The notes beneath the pieces were generated by a model. It worked only from the letters and a program-made list of their open reading frames with translations. It ran no database searches and was not told the origin of the DNA. Below, piece by piece: positions 8,249 to 16,201 of a stretch of 64,000 nucleotides of DNA (positions are counted from its first letter, which is position 1; each line of letters begins with the position of its first letter). The stretch lies in the IMG/VR virus record IMGVR_UViG_3300010392_000664, positions 29,005 through 93,004 of that record; one strand, 5' to 3'. The stretch is from a virus. The translations under genes and the position numbers were made by a program.

Positions 8249-8808
8249 TTTACCACGTATCCCCATAACCTATTATCACGAACGTTAATATTCTCTTCAC
8301 CTAAAGAAGAAACCACAGCCCTTTTCACACCTCTATAACCACCCCCGTAGTCATGGCCACACAACAAACCTCCTTGGCGAACTTTAGGCAACCATAATTC
8401 AATATCCTTTTTAACCTCTTTGAATGTATGACATGCATCAATGAAAACGAAATCAAATGTTCCATCAAGATATCGTTTACAGACAAATTCACTTGTTTCT
8501 TTCCAAATAGCAGGAGACACTCCAGGATTAGCTGAATTAATATTTTTTATGGCAGTGTCATAAATGGAATCCCATTGTTTTTGTGACAACTTACCGGTTC
8601 TTTTCATGAAGAAATATTCATCACCTTCTTCCCATTCTCTCCAAGGGTCAACAAAAACCATTGCTATATCTGGAAATGTTGTCAGGATTTTTTTAGATGC
8701 CAACCCCTTGAATACTCCGATCTCGGCTCCTCTATCTGGACTTGGTCCGAGAAATTCTTCGATCATAAGGACTAAGTCCTCTGACATCGGTCTATCCCAC
8801 TTCACCAT
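8245..8808 (-). CDS. class I SAM methyltransferase (MTase_24-like)
   Basis: 187 aa. GAEIGVFKGLASK is the SAM-binding loop (about residues 28-40), FVDPWREW the acidic strand end, and FDFVFIDACHTFKEVKKDIELWLPKVRQGGLLCGHDY the 'FIDg.H.Y..v..D...w...l.pGG...gHDy' block of methyltransferase family 24. Such enzymes sit in glycan biosynthesis loci. Its start overlaps the KdsB-like gene end by 17 bp. A second member of the same family lies at 10089-10790. Confidence 0.8.
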   Translation of the reverse strand: MVKWDRPMSEDLVLMIEEFLGPSPDRGAEIGVFKGLASKKILTTFPDIAMVFVDPWREWEEGDEYFFMKRTGKLSQKQWDSIYDTAIKNINSANPGVSPAIWKETSEFVCKRYLDGTFDFVFIDACHTFKEVKKDIELWLPKVRQGGLLCGHDYGGGYRGVKRAVVSSLGEENINVRDNRLWGYVVK

Positions 8809-9544
8809 TTTCTACCATCCTTTTGAATTCATCAAAATCTTCTTGAGTGTTGATTGATAAAGGAGCTTTTTTATATGTTCTGGTTGCCCCTATTTTATAA
8901 CCATATTCAAGCCATGCTATCTGTTCCAAAGATTTAGATACTGACAGCAAAGTATGACTCAACACATTACAAAGACGCAAAAGAGCATCCTTTTGAAATA
9001 TATAAACACCAATATGCTCTGAACCAGATGATTCATCACGTGAAAACCAAATGCACCTTGACTCAGGGAAACAGCCCCCATGATCGGTTAGTGTTGCTTT
9101 TACAGCATTTCTGTTATTGACTCTGCCTGTGTCAATAATTCCCACTAATGTGCTTATAACAAACTTCCTATTGTTCCTTGAATACAATAATTCAATATCT
9201 TTTGAATCGACAAGAGGTTCATCACATTGAAGATTTATTACATTATTAATGCTGTTAAAAAAGAACTCATCTTCAATCCTAAGAAGTTCTAAAGCTCGTG
9301 CACATCTATGTGTTCCAGTAGGAATATCCAATTCCGTTTTTATGCAATGCAATTCATTTTTTTCACAATACTCATGGATTTCTTTATCCCCACTCACAAC
9401 AAAAACTTGACGAGGTTTTGCACATCTAGCCTTATCATAAGTCCATTTCAACAAAGGACTTCCACCCACTTCTAAAAGAGGCTTACCTGGCAAACGAGAT
9501 GAAGCCATGCTCGCCGGTATCATGATAATTGTGTCATTTTGCAT
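8792..9544 (-). CDS. kdsB: 3-deoxy-manno-octulosonate cytidylyltransferase (KdsB-like)
   Basis: 250 aa, the normal length for KdsB, which joins CTP and Kdo to give CMP-Kdo for lipopolysaccharide cores or capsules. Visible motifs: the nucleotide loop SSRLPGKPLLEVGG (15-28), LQCDEPLV near residue 110, EHIGVYIFQKDALL, SLEQIAWLEYGYKI and the closing PLSINTQEDFDEF. The ribosome site AGGAAAACAAC is the cluster standard. Finding it in a phage suggests modification of host surface glycans or decoration of the virion. Related cytidylyltransferases for other 8- or 9-carbon sugars remain possible. Confidence 0.85.
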   Translation of the reverse strand: MQNDTIIMIPASMASSRLPGKPLLEVGGSPLLKWTYDKARCAKPRQVFVVSGDKEIHEYCEKNELHCIKTELDIPTGTHRCARALELLRIEDEFFFNSINNVINLQCDEPLVDSKDIELLYSRNNRKFVISTLVGIIDTGRVNNRNAVKATLTDHGGCFPESRCIWFSRDESSGSEHIGVYIFQKDALLRLCNVLSHTLLSVSKSLEQIAWLEYGYKIGATRTYKKAPLSINTQEDFDEFKRMVENGEVG

Positions 9545-9553
9545 GTTGTTTTC

Positions 9554-10105
9554 CTAAAAGTAATCGTAGGTTTCACAGAATTCCAATTCTGCAGAAATGA
9601 CGGCTTCTTTTTGTCGCCTATTTGTGATATGTGGAGAACCTTTTCTGGCATTCTGTGGAGTAATTTTTCGAACTTGGCCATCACATGATACACGAGAATT
9701 CCTGAATGTATCGAAGATTTCAATAGCAGATTCAGGATAATCTTCAAGTCGAATAACAGTATTTGCTTTGTACGAATCAAACATCTCAGTGACTCTACCA
9801 GGGAACATCCTGAGATAATTGTTAATAAAAGCCTCAACCGAAGGTGACTTTCGGGCAATCCAACAAAACAGATCGACCCCTACAACGCCCACGGTGCCGC
9901 CACGGAGCGATAGGTAGTAGGAAACTAGCCAATCATACGGATGGCGGATTGTAGTCACCACGAACCCTTTGTGGCCATCAGGTGGTGGGTCATGCAAGTT
10001 CGTCTTCTTCTTATGCCCCAAACCTGCCTCGTAAGCTGCCTTGATAAACCACGTAGTTCCGGTTTTAGGGGCAGCAGCATACTGAAAATCAGTATAGGAT
10101 ATCAT
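9554..10105 (-). CDS. PAPS-dependent sulfotransferase-like protein
   Basis: 183 aa from the Met at 10105. The 5'-phosphosulfate loop is clear: AAAPKTGTTWFIKAAYEAG (about residues 10-28), and the 3'-phosphate loop is RHPYDWLVSYYLSLRGG. FDSYKANTVIRLEDYPE matches the acceptor-side 'v.rlEd' element. Sulfotransferases move sulfate from PAPS to sugars or other hydroxyls. Start is uncertain: Mets at 10168 and 10120 are also in frame; 10105 has GTTGGAA close by and the smallest overlap with the upstream gene. Inference: sulfation of a glycan made by the neighbouring enzymes. Confidence 0.75.
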   Translation of the reverse strand: MISYTDFQYAAAPKTGTTWFIKAAYEAGLGHKKKTNLHDPPPDGHKGFVVTTIRHPYDWLVSYYLSLRGGTVGVVGVDLFCWIARKSPSVEAFINNYLRMFPGRVTEMFDSYKANTVIRLEDYPESAIEIFDTFRNSRVSCDGQVRKITPQNARKGSPHITNRRQKEAVISAELEFCETYDYF

Positions 10106-10790
10106 TTCCAACTTTCTCATAACAGTCACAGAACCGATGTTGCCATTGTAACTCAACCGCCGGTTCATGTTTTTCTAAAAACATCTCCAAACCATCAACA
10201 ACGTGATGTTTCTTTCTCCCTCGATTCCGGACGTCATCAAAGACCATCCATCCGCCGACTTTGAGAAGTTCAAATGACAACAGGGCATCTTCAAGCACTG
10301 CTGTATCTTCATGATCCCCGTCAATGACAATCAGATCAATTGAATTTTTTGTGAACGGCACATCTTTTACAGCAGCACCTTTTCTGACAAGTTGAGTAAG
10401 GGTATCACTGCTATAACCCCTGACAATTTCAAGCTGATCTCTCCAAGGGGCTAAATTATGAATAGCTCGTGAATGCACTCCATCCATATGATCCTGATCT
10501 AGTTTTCTCGTTGCCGCCCAGGGATCTACCGCAAAAACTCGACTGTCGGGATGTTCCAAGAAGTTTTGCAGGCACCAAATCAAATCCATGCCTTCAAAGA
10601 CACCAATTTGGATCATCTTGATTGGTTCATCCGATGAAAACTTCTTCGGCAGGAAAGTACTCCACGTCACTTGATTTCGTTGCCGAAACCATCGTTTCGT
10701 AAATTTGAAATCGTGAACATCCATATCAATAGGAATGCTTTGTTCATCATCTCGTTTTGCGAAGGCTTGCTTTTTAGAAATTCTAGGCAT
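10089..10790 (-). CDS. class I SAM methyltransferase (MTase_24-like), second copy
   Basis: 233 aa. IKMIQIGVFEGMDLIWCL is the SAM loop, VFAVDPWAATRKLD the acidic strand, and IDLIVIDGDHEDTAVLEDALLSFELLKVGGWMVFDD the typical 'IDG.H.y..vl.D.......L..gG....DD' block. Strong ribosome site GGAGGAAGTCA before the ATG. It resembles the 8245-8808 gene in fold and probable role (sugar or lipid-linked glycan methylation) but is not a close copy. Confidence 0.8.
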   Translation of the reverse strand: MPRISKKQAFAKRDDEQSIPIDMDVHDFKFTKRWFRQRNQVTWSTFLPKKFSSDEPIKMIQIGVFEGMDLIWCLQNFLEHPDSRVFAVDPWAATRKLDQDHMDGVHSRAIHNLAPWRDQLEIVRGYSSDTLTQLVRKGAAVKDVPFTKNSIDLIVIDGDHEDTAVLEDALLSFELLKVGGWMVFDDVRNRGRKKHHVVDGLEMFLEKHEPAVELQWQHRFCDCYEKVGNDILY

Positions 10791-11742
10791 TGACTTCCTC
10801 CTGATACAAGGGGCACTTTTTGGTATGTGTAGTAATCAAACCATCACAATAAAAACACGTATCATCAGACAGATTTTTTACCCTATCCATGTACCTGTTG
10901 AGATACTTATAATCAATTTGAGGCAACCAATCATTAATTTTGCCGACGTTGTTCTCCAGCACTTCCTTAAAAATCGGCTCCCATAGCCATACACCTTTCG
11001 GTGTTTTATTCCATCGAAGATTTGAATCACCATGAAAATGCCATACTTTTACATCATCATCATTCAAATAAGGCGGTTGGAATTTTGGTGAACAATTAAA
11101 CGCCCCGCCCAAGTGCACGTGCATATCATTAGGTGAAAAAATAGATGGTAGAAGATGAAGAACAGTTTCATCCGCAATGAAAATATCCTGAACTTTATAA
11201 GTCAAGGAAAACCATTTTTCCAACACCGGAGAGTTGGGACAAGCAGAAAAAATCCCGCCGTTAAGTGATGGGAACTTATTGGCGGGATTCAAAACCCGGC
11301 GAACATGAGACTGATCAATCCCATCTCTTCCTTCGAGGCGAGAGATTCGTTTATTGACAATTCTGCCAACAGCTACCCAGTCATTGAATTGAGTAGCAGA
11401 AAAACTAATGCCGTTGTTCAGTACATCGAATAGCTGTTCGATGTCGCCCTGCACCACGGTGTCGGCGTCCAGGTATAAAACACGATCGGCCTCAACTTCC
11501 TGCATTAACCGAATCTTATCCATGAATTGACGATTACGCCTATTGTAATTCGGCTTTTCTCTTTCATGAGCAGTGATTCTTAATTGCCTGTGCGAAGCTA
11601 TTTCCTGAACAAGAGGGTAACTTTCCGGCCACGCATAAACTTCAACAGGACCATCCCATACTTTTCTAAGGGAATGGATGCTGGCGACAAGGTAAGGGAG
11701 GTGGCCTTCACCGCTCATCAGATACACTACTTTATGATTCAT
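10783..11742 (-). CDS. glycosyltransferase family 8-like, with C-terminal zinc knuckle
   Basis: 319 aa. GT8-like N-terminus (VVYLMSGEGHLPYLVASIHSLR) and metal-binding DxD in RVLYLDADTVVQGDI (D92-x-D94), followed by FPSLNGGIFSACPNSP and WHFHGDSNLRW, which sit where GT8 enzymes bind substrate. The last 25 residues form an unusual appendage with CFYC...KKCPLY, a possible zinc knuckle. GT8 enzymes transfer hexoses, and in some bacteria act on Ser-rich proteins; this makes the phage's own polyserine virion proteins a possible target. SD GAAGGAG; the ATG overlaps the TAA of the previous gene. Confidence 0.75.
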   Translation of the reverse strand: MNHKVVYLMSGEGHLPYLVASIHSLRKVWDGPVEVYAWPESYPLVQEIASHRQLRITAHEREKPNYNRRNRQFMDKIRLMQEVEADRVLYLDADTVVQGDIEQLFDVLNNGISFSATQFNDWVAVGRIVNKRISRLEGRDGIDQSHVRRVLNPANKFPSLNGGIFSACPNSPVLEKWFSLTYKVQDIFIADETVLHLLPSIFSPNDMHVHLGGAFNCSPKFQPPYLNDDDVKVWHFHGDSNLRWNKTPKGVWLWEPIFKEVLENNVGKINDWLPQIDYKYLNRYMDRVKNLSDDTCFYCDGLITTHTKKCPLYQEEVNA

Positions 11743-12062
11743 TACTCTCCTTCGAAATCTTTGCAGTCACCCAAAATCATTACATTGGCACCTTTTAAAC
11801 CAGCATACTTGATTGCCATTCCTAAAAGCATATATTCATCATCGTCATATGCCGCAGCGAAGGCATCTTGATGCAGGGCCACAAATTTAGCTTCTCCCTC
11901 GGCTACAAGACGGACAGATTCCACAAATTCAGGGAGGTACTTATGCACTGTATCCCATAGAATTGCCTTTCTTGTATTAAATTCTTTTTTAGACACCTTT
12001 GGTCCCGACACCCCAGGTGTCAATTTTTTAGCTTTTGAAAAATCTTGTTGTTTTTGAATCAT
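11742..12062 (-). CDS. hypothetical protein, 106 aa
   Basis: Charged N-terminus (MIQKQQDFSKAKKLTPG), then a predicted helical body ending in AGLKGANVMILGDCKDFEGE. It looks like a small soluble protein with no recognised motif. The stop and start codons overlap those of both neighbours, so it is translated as part of the glycosyltransferase operon. Confidence 0.6.
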   Translation of the reverse strand: MIQKQQDFSKAKKLTPGVSGPKVSKKEFNTRKAILWDTVHKYLPEFVESVRLVAEGEAKFVALHQDAFAAAYDDDEYMLLGMAIKYAGLKGANVMILGDCKDFEGE

Positions 12063-12862
12063 TAACCGACCTTTTTATTATGAGCCCATCTTGCATACGA
12101 ATCTGGACAAGAACAGTAACGGGGATCGAAATGATCCTCGTCTACATAAATGGCATCGAATTGACCGATAACAGAACGATGAGTATGAGTCCAAACCTGA
12201 TAAAATCCCAGTTTAACTAATTCAAGATGAACTTCATATGGTGATGCCCAACCACCCTTGTTGCGAGGTTTCCCGGTCATCTCTACATTGATGACTTTGA
12301 CGTGATTCTTGATAAACTTTTTGCCACCACGAATAACCAATGCTTCACTGCCTTCACAGTCAAGCCATAAAAGACATTCCTCATTTTCAAATGACATCAT
12401 ATGGTGACTAAAAAAATCATCTAAAGTCGTAGTAAGTACCGACACCGGACGAGTTTTATTTTGATCCCCGTCATTTTTCTTTTTGTAGAATGAAGACCCA
12501 TCTTTCCAACTACGGCTCACATAAAGAATCTCTGAACCAATCTGATCGGATAAAGCCTTATCAGTTAAGTAACCGGGGAACTTATCCTTAATGGATTTAC
12601 AAATCTCCGGCGAAGGTTCGAATCCGTACAACTCAAAACCTTCGAAGTTTTCTCGCATGACTTCCGTTTCATGATGCCGCATACCGACACCGCCCATTAC
12701 AATCAAATCAGGATTAAATTCAAGCAGTTTGCAGTACTCCACTACTGCGTTTCCTGATCGACGATGAACCTTACTTCGATGTGGTTTTTTAATTAAATCC
12801 TTCAAGAGACTTCTCCACTTCCTTACGAACTGAACTTGTTGAAGAACAATGTTTCCAGCCAA
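12062..12862 (-). CDS. FkbM-family methyltransferase
   Basis: Up to 266 aa. FkbM/Methyltransf_21 features: DLIVMGGVGMRHHETEVMR (SAM loop), LYGFEPSPEICKSIK, TDKALSDQIGSEILYVS, VLTTTLDDFF, and CLLWLDCEGSEALVIRGG, the family's signature 'lK.D.EG.E..vl.G'. These O-methylate sugars. The start is unclear: the frame opens at a TTG (12862), overlapping the upstream gene by 74 bp. AAGGATTTA precedes an ATT at 12793, and a GTG lies at 12742, so the real protein may be 20-40 aa shorter. Confidence 0.75.
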   Translation of the reverse strand: MAGNIVLQQVQFVRKWRSLLKDLIKKPHRSKVHRRSGNAVVEYCKLLEFNPDLIVMGGVGMRHHETEVMRENFEGFELYGFEPSPEICKSIKDKFPGYLTDKALSDQIGSEILYVSRSWKDGSSFYKKKNDGDQNKTRPVSVLTTTLDDFFSHHMMSFENEECLLWLDCEGSEALVIRGGKKFIKNHVKVINVEMTGKPRNKGGWASPYEVHLELVKLGFYQVWTHTHRSVIGQFDAIYVDEDHFDPRYCSCPDSYARWAHNKKVG

Positions 12863-13601
12863 GATTTTTCATGTTGGTGCAAATCACCGAATGCCCCATC
12901 CGCTTTGCCATATACCAATGATACCCATCTTGCGACCGAACCGGCAGCATTCCTTTGTCGCATGTAGCTATGGCATGAGCTGCACATACCTTAGTGAATT
13001 CAGTATTAAAAAACGCACACCATGAAATGATTCTTTTATGCCGCAACCGACTCCACCCATCCTTCGGTTTTAAATTCAAAGGAGGACTCACTTCATCATC
13101 AAAAACGGAATGTTCTTCAGCCCATCTATCCAATTGAATCATTTGATCCGCTGGTTTAGTAAATCCCCAGGGATGTGAAATGATAGCTGGGTTACCTTCA
13201 AACCATTCCTGATCCACCCAACCCCCATCATGTCTTGTGGCTACTGTATCAAGATCTAATTTAAGCCAATATCGGGTATTCACATACCATGCTGGGACAT
13301 AAACAAAGCCCGCAAGCATTTTATACCTTTGCGGACAAGTCCACTTATTCGAAGGATCACCTGGGTACACAACACCCACTTCTGACCAAGGGACAAGTGA
13401 TATTTTTGTAGTATAAAAGCTCAAATGAGAATCAAGCACATCCCAAACTTCATGATGGGTCACCTGTTCTCTGTCATAAAAAATTACAAATTTATGCTTA
13501 AAAAGATCTGGTTTATGTTTCTTCCAAGTAGGCAGAACGAGATTAAGCTGAGCTAAGTGTTTTCTGTCAACACCCAAAACCACGGTATAGTCATCATACA
13601 T
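12789..13601 (-). CDS. putative glycosyltransferase (DLD motif), uncharacterised
   Basis: 270 aa. The N-terminus YTVVLGVDRKHLAQLNLVLPTWKKHKPDL is like the start of GT-A enzymes, and RYWLKLDLDTVA holds a D-x-D candidate. SHPWGFTKPADQMIQLDRW and ISWCAFFNTEFTKVCAAH follow. The conserved-looking LGWKHCSS near the C-terminus is of unknown meaning. I call it a glycosyltransferase by motif order and context only. The ATG overlaps the stop of the DNA methyltransferase gene. Confidence 0.55.
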   Translation of the reverse strand: MYDDYTVVLGVDRKHLAQLNLVLPTWKKHKPDLFKHKFVIFYDREQVTHHEVWDVLDSHLSFYTTKISLVPWSEVGVVYPGDPSNKWTCPQRYKMLAGFVYVPAWYVNTRYWLKLDLDTVATRHDGGWVDQEWFEGNPAIISHPWGFTKPADQMIQLDRWAEEHSVFDDEVSPPLNLKPKDGWSRLRHKRIISWCAFFNTEFTKVCAAHAIATCDKGMLPVRSQDGYHWYMAKRMGHSVICTNMKNLGWKHCSSTSSVRKEVEKSLEGFN

Positions 13602-14776
13602 TAAAAGAAACCCCCCTTTGCGGCTTGGGTTGTTTTATCAGGTCTTTTTGATCGTACCACCCCACGTTGCAGACGAGTCTTTATAATCTCGCAATACTCT
13701 TCCTGCAATTCGACACCAACTGCCCTACGCCCAAGTAATCTAGCAGCAACCAAAGTAGTTCCAGATCCGCTAAATGGATCCAAAACAACACCATCTTTTG
13801 GGGTTACAAGTTTAATGAGATACCTCATTAATTCCAATGGCTTGACAGTAGGGTGATTGTTTGCAGCACCCTTTTCCAGGGCATCGGCTTTTGGGCAATA
13901 AAAGAACCGAGCAACCGATCCATTTGCATCCGTCGGAAAGATATCAATAACTTCATCACTTCCGTCGTGCATAAGATTCGCTGGGAATCTCCCAGGAGTC
14001 AAATCAGCAAGCACAACATCACAAGCATTAAATACTTTTTTAGATGTGCGAGGGCCGACCCATTGCTTTCTGGCGTCAGTCAACTTGTCCTGATCCTCTG
14101 CAGGAATTCTGCATTCCCGAAGATTCAACCCGCCAGTTCCATGCTTCAAAACATTTTGAGCTACGGTTCCTTCAAATGACTTGCGTGCCATTGTAATCGG
14201 TTCCATGCAAGGTTTGATGGCAGTTCCCCAGCCATCCCATATTTTTGCCTCTTCAGTAGCGGGTGCCGATACCGGGACAAGGCCAGTTTCGGGGTCAGGT
14301 GCGTTTTCTGGCCTTGCGGTAAAACTACCTACCGTCACCCGTCCGTTCGCGTCCTTGCGACCAGCGTGCAACCCTGCCGCCTTATGGCCGATCACTTCGC
14401 GAGTAGCCCCAGCTTCAATATCAATTCTTTTGCCGATGTCGGTAGATTTCGGGAAACCTTCCCCATAAATCCATGCCAGCATGTCCCTGATCTGAAACCC
14501 GGCATCTTCGATGTTGATGGCCATTCTGTGCTGGGTGCGAGTTCCGGCAAATGCTAATACATGGCCTCCAGGTTTCAGTACACGGAGACATTCCTCCCAT
14601 ACTGCTTTTACTGGAACATCGTAGTCCCATTTTTTTGCCATAAAATTGATTCCGTAAGGAGGATCTGTGACGACAGAATGGATACTGTCGTCAGGAATCT
14701 CTTTCATCATTTCTAAGCAATCCCCATTCAAAAGGGTGATGCCAAGATTCTCATCCTCATAATACGGTTCTTTCAT
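13601..14776 (-). CDS. beta-class DNA (adenine-N6 or cytosine-N4) methyltransferase
   Basis: 391 aa from the ATG at 14776 (SD GAAGG; ATGA overlap with the previous gene). Catalytic motif IV DPPYGINF lies near residue 38, well before the SAM-binding motif I DPFSGSGTT near the C-terminus, which is the beta-class order. NNHPTVKPLELMRYLIKLVTP is the usual lead-in to motif I. Between them is a large target-recognition region. No restriction enzyme gene is adjacent, so this is an orphan phage methyltransferase, probably protecting phage DNA. Its target cannot be read from sequence. Confidence 0.9.
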   Translation of the reverse strand: MKEPYYEDENLGITLLNGDCLEMMKEIPDDSIHSVVTDPPYGINFMAKKWDYDVPVKAVWEECLRVLKPGGHVLAFAGTRTQHRMAINIEDAGFQIRDMLAWIYGEGFPKSTDIGKRIDIEAGATREVIGHKAAGLHAGRKDANGRVTVGSFTARPENAPDPETGLVPVSAPATEEAKIWDGWGTAIKPCMEPITMARKSFEGTVAQNVLKHGTGGLNLRECRIPAEDQDKLTDARKQWVGPRTSKKVFNACDVVLADLTPGRFPANLMHDGSDEVIDIFPTDANGSVARFFYCPKADALEKGAANNHPTVKPLELMRYLIKLVTPKDGVVLDPFSGSGTTLVAARLLGRRAVGVELQEEYCEIIKTRLQRGVVRSKRPDKTTQAAKGGFF

Positions 14777-15843
14777 TTTTTCCTTCTTCTGTTCTTTTTC
14801 TTTTTCTCTTTGAAATACCACCCATCACAATCAAACGGCTCTTTCGGAAAGAACTGCAGGGCATCCTCAACTGCTAAATCAAATGGAGCATAATCAAATG
14901 CAGCTAAATGTGAATTCTGATTACAGTTAAATATTTCTAATCCGAACTTAGAAAATATTCCTTTTTGCTGCATTTCGCATAACCATTGATTGACGATCTT
15001 ATATTGATTATTGTTTGACCGAACTGCTCCTTCATCCCGGACTTCTCGGAAGGCATAATTGTCATGAAGATCCCGTCGTGGATCCATATACATATCCACT
15101 CCGACAAGATAAATTCTTCTTGCTCCCAGATAGTATAGTACTCTGATGGCAAGTAATAACGTACAAACCGTCTTCATTCCTCCAGTTTTTTTCACACCGG
15201 CATCCAGGTTTCCCCAAGCAGCATGATCATCTAAGAAAAATGATTCATCAGGAATCAACCACGATCGTCTACCGAATCCCCAGACATTTGGGCAATGGCA
15301 AGCAGACACCTTGTTTCCATTGATGAATAATTGCTGAAAACTACCATCTTCTTTTTTCCGCAGCCCACCCCTGTTCACCCGCATTTTCGGTGTAGGAACA
15401 AACTTCATAACTCTAGGATCTTGCCAAATCCCATTATGAAATTTACTGGGAGGATCCGCACAGATGAAAGCGGAAGCCCGATAATACGCCGCCATATTAT
15501 TTACGGCTAAAGAAAAGATGCCCCGTTGCTCGATTTTAGAAAGATCAAGCTGACGTGCGGAAGGACCACCTGCTACGAGAAAAGCAGTTCCATTAGCAAG
15601 CAAATTCCGCAAAGCATGAGTTTTTACTCCACACCAATCCTGAATAACAAGATCATCCTGAAATCGTTTATCAAAACATTTTGCATCTAATGTGAGTCTT
15701 TCACAACAGTCTTCGCATGAAGCATAAGGAAAATTCAATCCTGTTTTTGTGCAGACCTCATGTATAGCACATTTATAGGTTTGTCTTCCATCATCGGTTT
15801 TCTTATCGGGCAAAGCCTCTTTTAGATACACGCACTTGGGCAT
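14773..15843 (-). CDS. DUF115/MptE-like Rossmann protein with Cys-rich N-terminus
   Basis: 356 aa. Residues 1-60 contain many cysteines (CVYL, CAIHEVC, CEDCCERL, CF), suggesting a zinc or Fe-S site. The body carries FLVAGGPSARQLDLSK, FSLAVNNMAAYYRASAFICADP, and later RRIYLVGVDMYMD, a pattern of the DUF115/6-hydroxymethylpterin pyrophosphokinase-like fold often seen in surface-glycan loci. The C-terminus is a run of Lys/Arg. No strong ribosome site is visible; the first 41 bp overlap the upstream gene. Confidence 0.65.
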   Translation of the reverse strand: MPKCVYLKEALPDKKTDDGRQTYKCAIHEVCTKTGLNFPYASCEDCCERLTLDAKCFDKRFQDDLVIQDWCGVKTHALRNLLANGTAFLVAGGPSARQLDLSKIEQRGIFSLAVNNMAAYYRASAFICADPPSKFHNGIWQDPRVMKFVPTPKMRVNRGGLRKKEDGSFQQLFINGNKVSACHCPNVWGFGRRSWLIPDESFFLDDHAAWGNLDAGVKKTGGMKTVCTLLLAIRVLYYLGARRIYLVGVDMYMDPRRDLHDNYAFREVRDEGAVRSNNNQYKIVNQWLCEMQQKGIFSKFGLEIFNCNQNSHLAAFDYAPFDLAVEDALQFFPKEPFDCDGWYFKEKKKKNRRRKK

Positions 15844-16147
15844 TTGAACGGCTCACTGTGTTGATTTGCCATGCCCTTCCGTTTGCTATCCTGACACCAT
15901 GACCACAACTTTTACATTTTGTCCCACTTTTATGCACCAGAACTTCTAATTCTGATCCGCAATAGGGACAAGCACCATACCGAGATAAGGTGACGTAAAT
16001 TGGTCCAGCAAATAGGATACAACTTGCAATCCACACCGGAGGGCAGATGAAGCCCAGGATAACAGAGAATATCCCTAATGGCCAGCCGAAAATAAAACAA
16101 GCCATAATAAAAAGACAACCCGGTGATTTGATTTCTGCACCATTCAT
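15803..16147 (-). CDS. small membrane protein with zinc ribbon
   Basis: 114 aa. Two hydrophobic segments (about 10-30 and 34-52) are followed by a CPYCG...CKSCG zinc ribbon (about residues 60-83) on the presumed cytoplasmic side and a basic tail. Excellent ribosome site GGAGGTAAAATT. It is the first gene after the tail genes. Function unknown. Confidence 0.7.
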   Translation of the reverse strand: MNGAEIKSPGCLFIMACFIFGWPLGIFSVILGFICPPVWIASCILFAGPIYVTLSRYGACPYCGSELEVLVHKSGTKCKSCGHGVRIANGRAWQINTVSRSNAQVRVSKRGFAR

Positions 16148-16201
16148 AATTTTACCTCCAGCACAGTATACACAATCTTTCTGAGTTTTTGATGAAAATT
16201 T

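Noticed and set aside
9520-9858. 112-aa leftward ORF
   Set aside because: Lies within the sulfotransferase gene in another frame.
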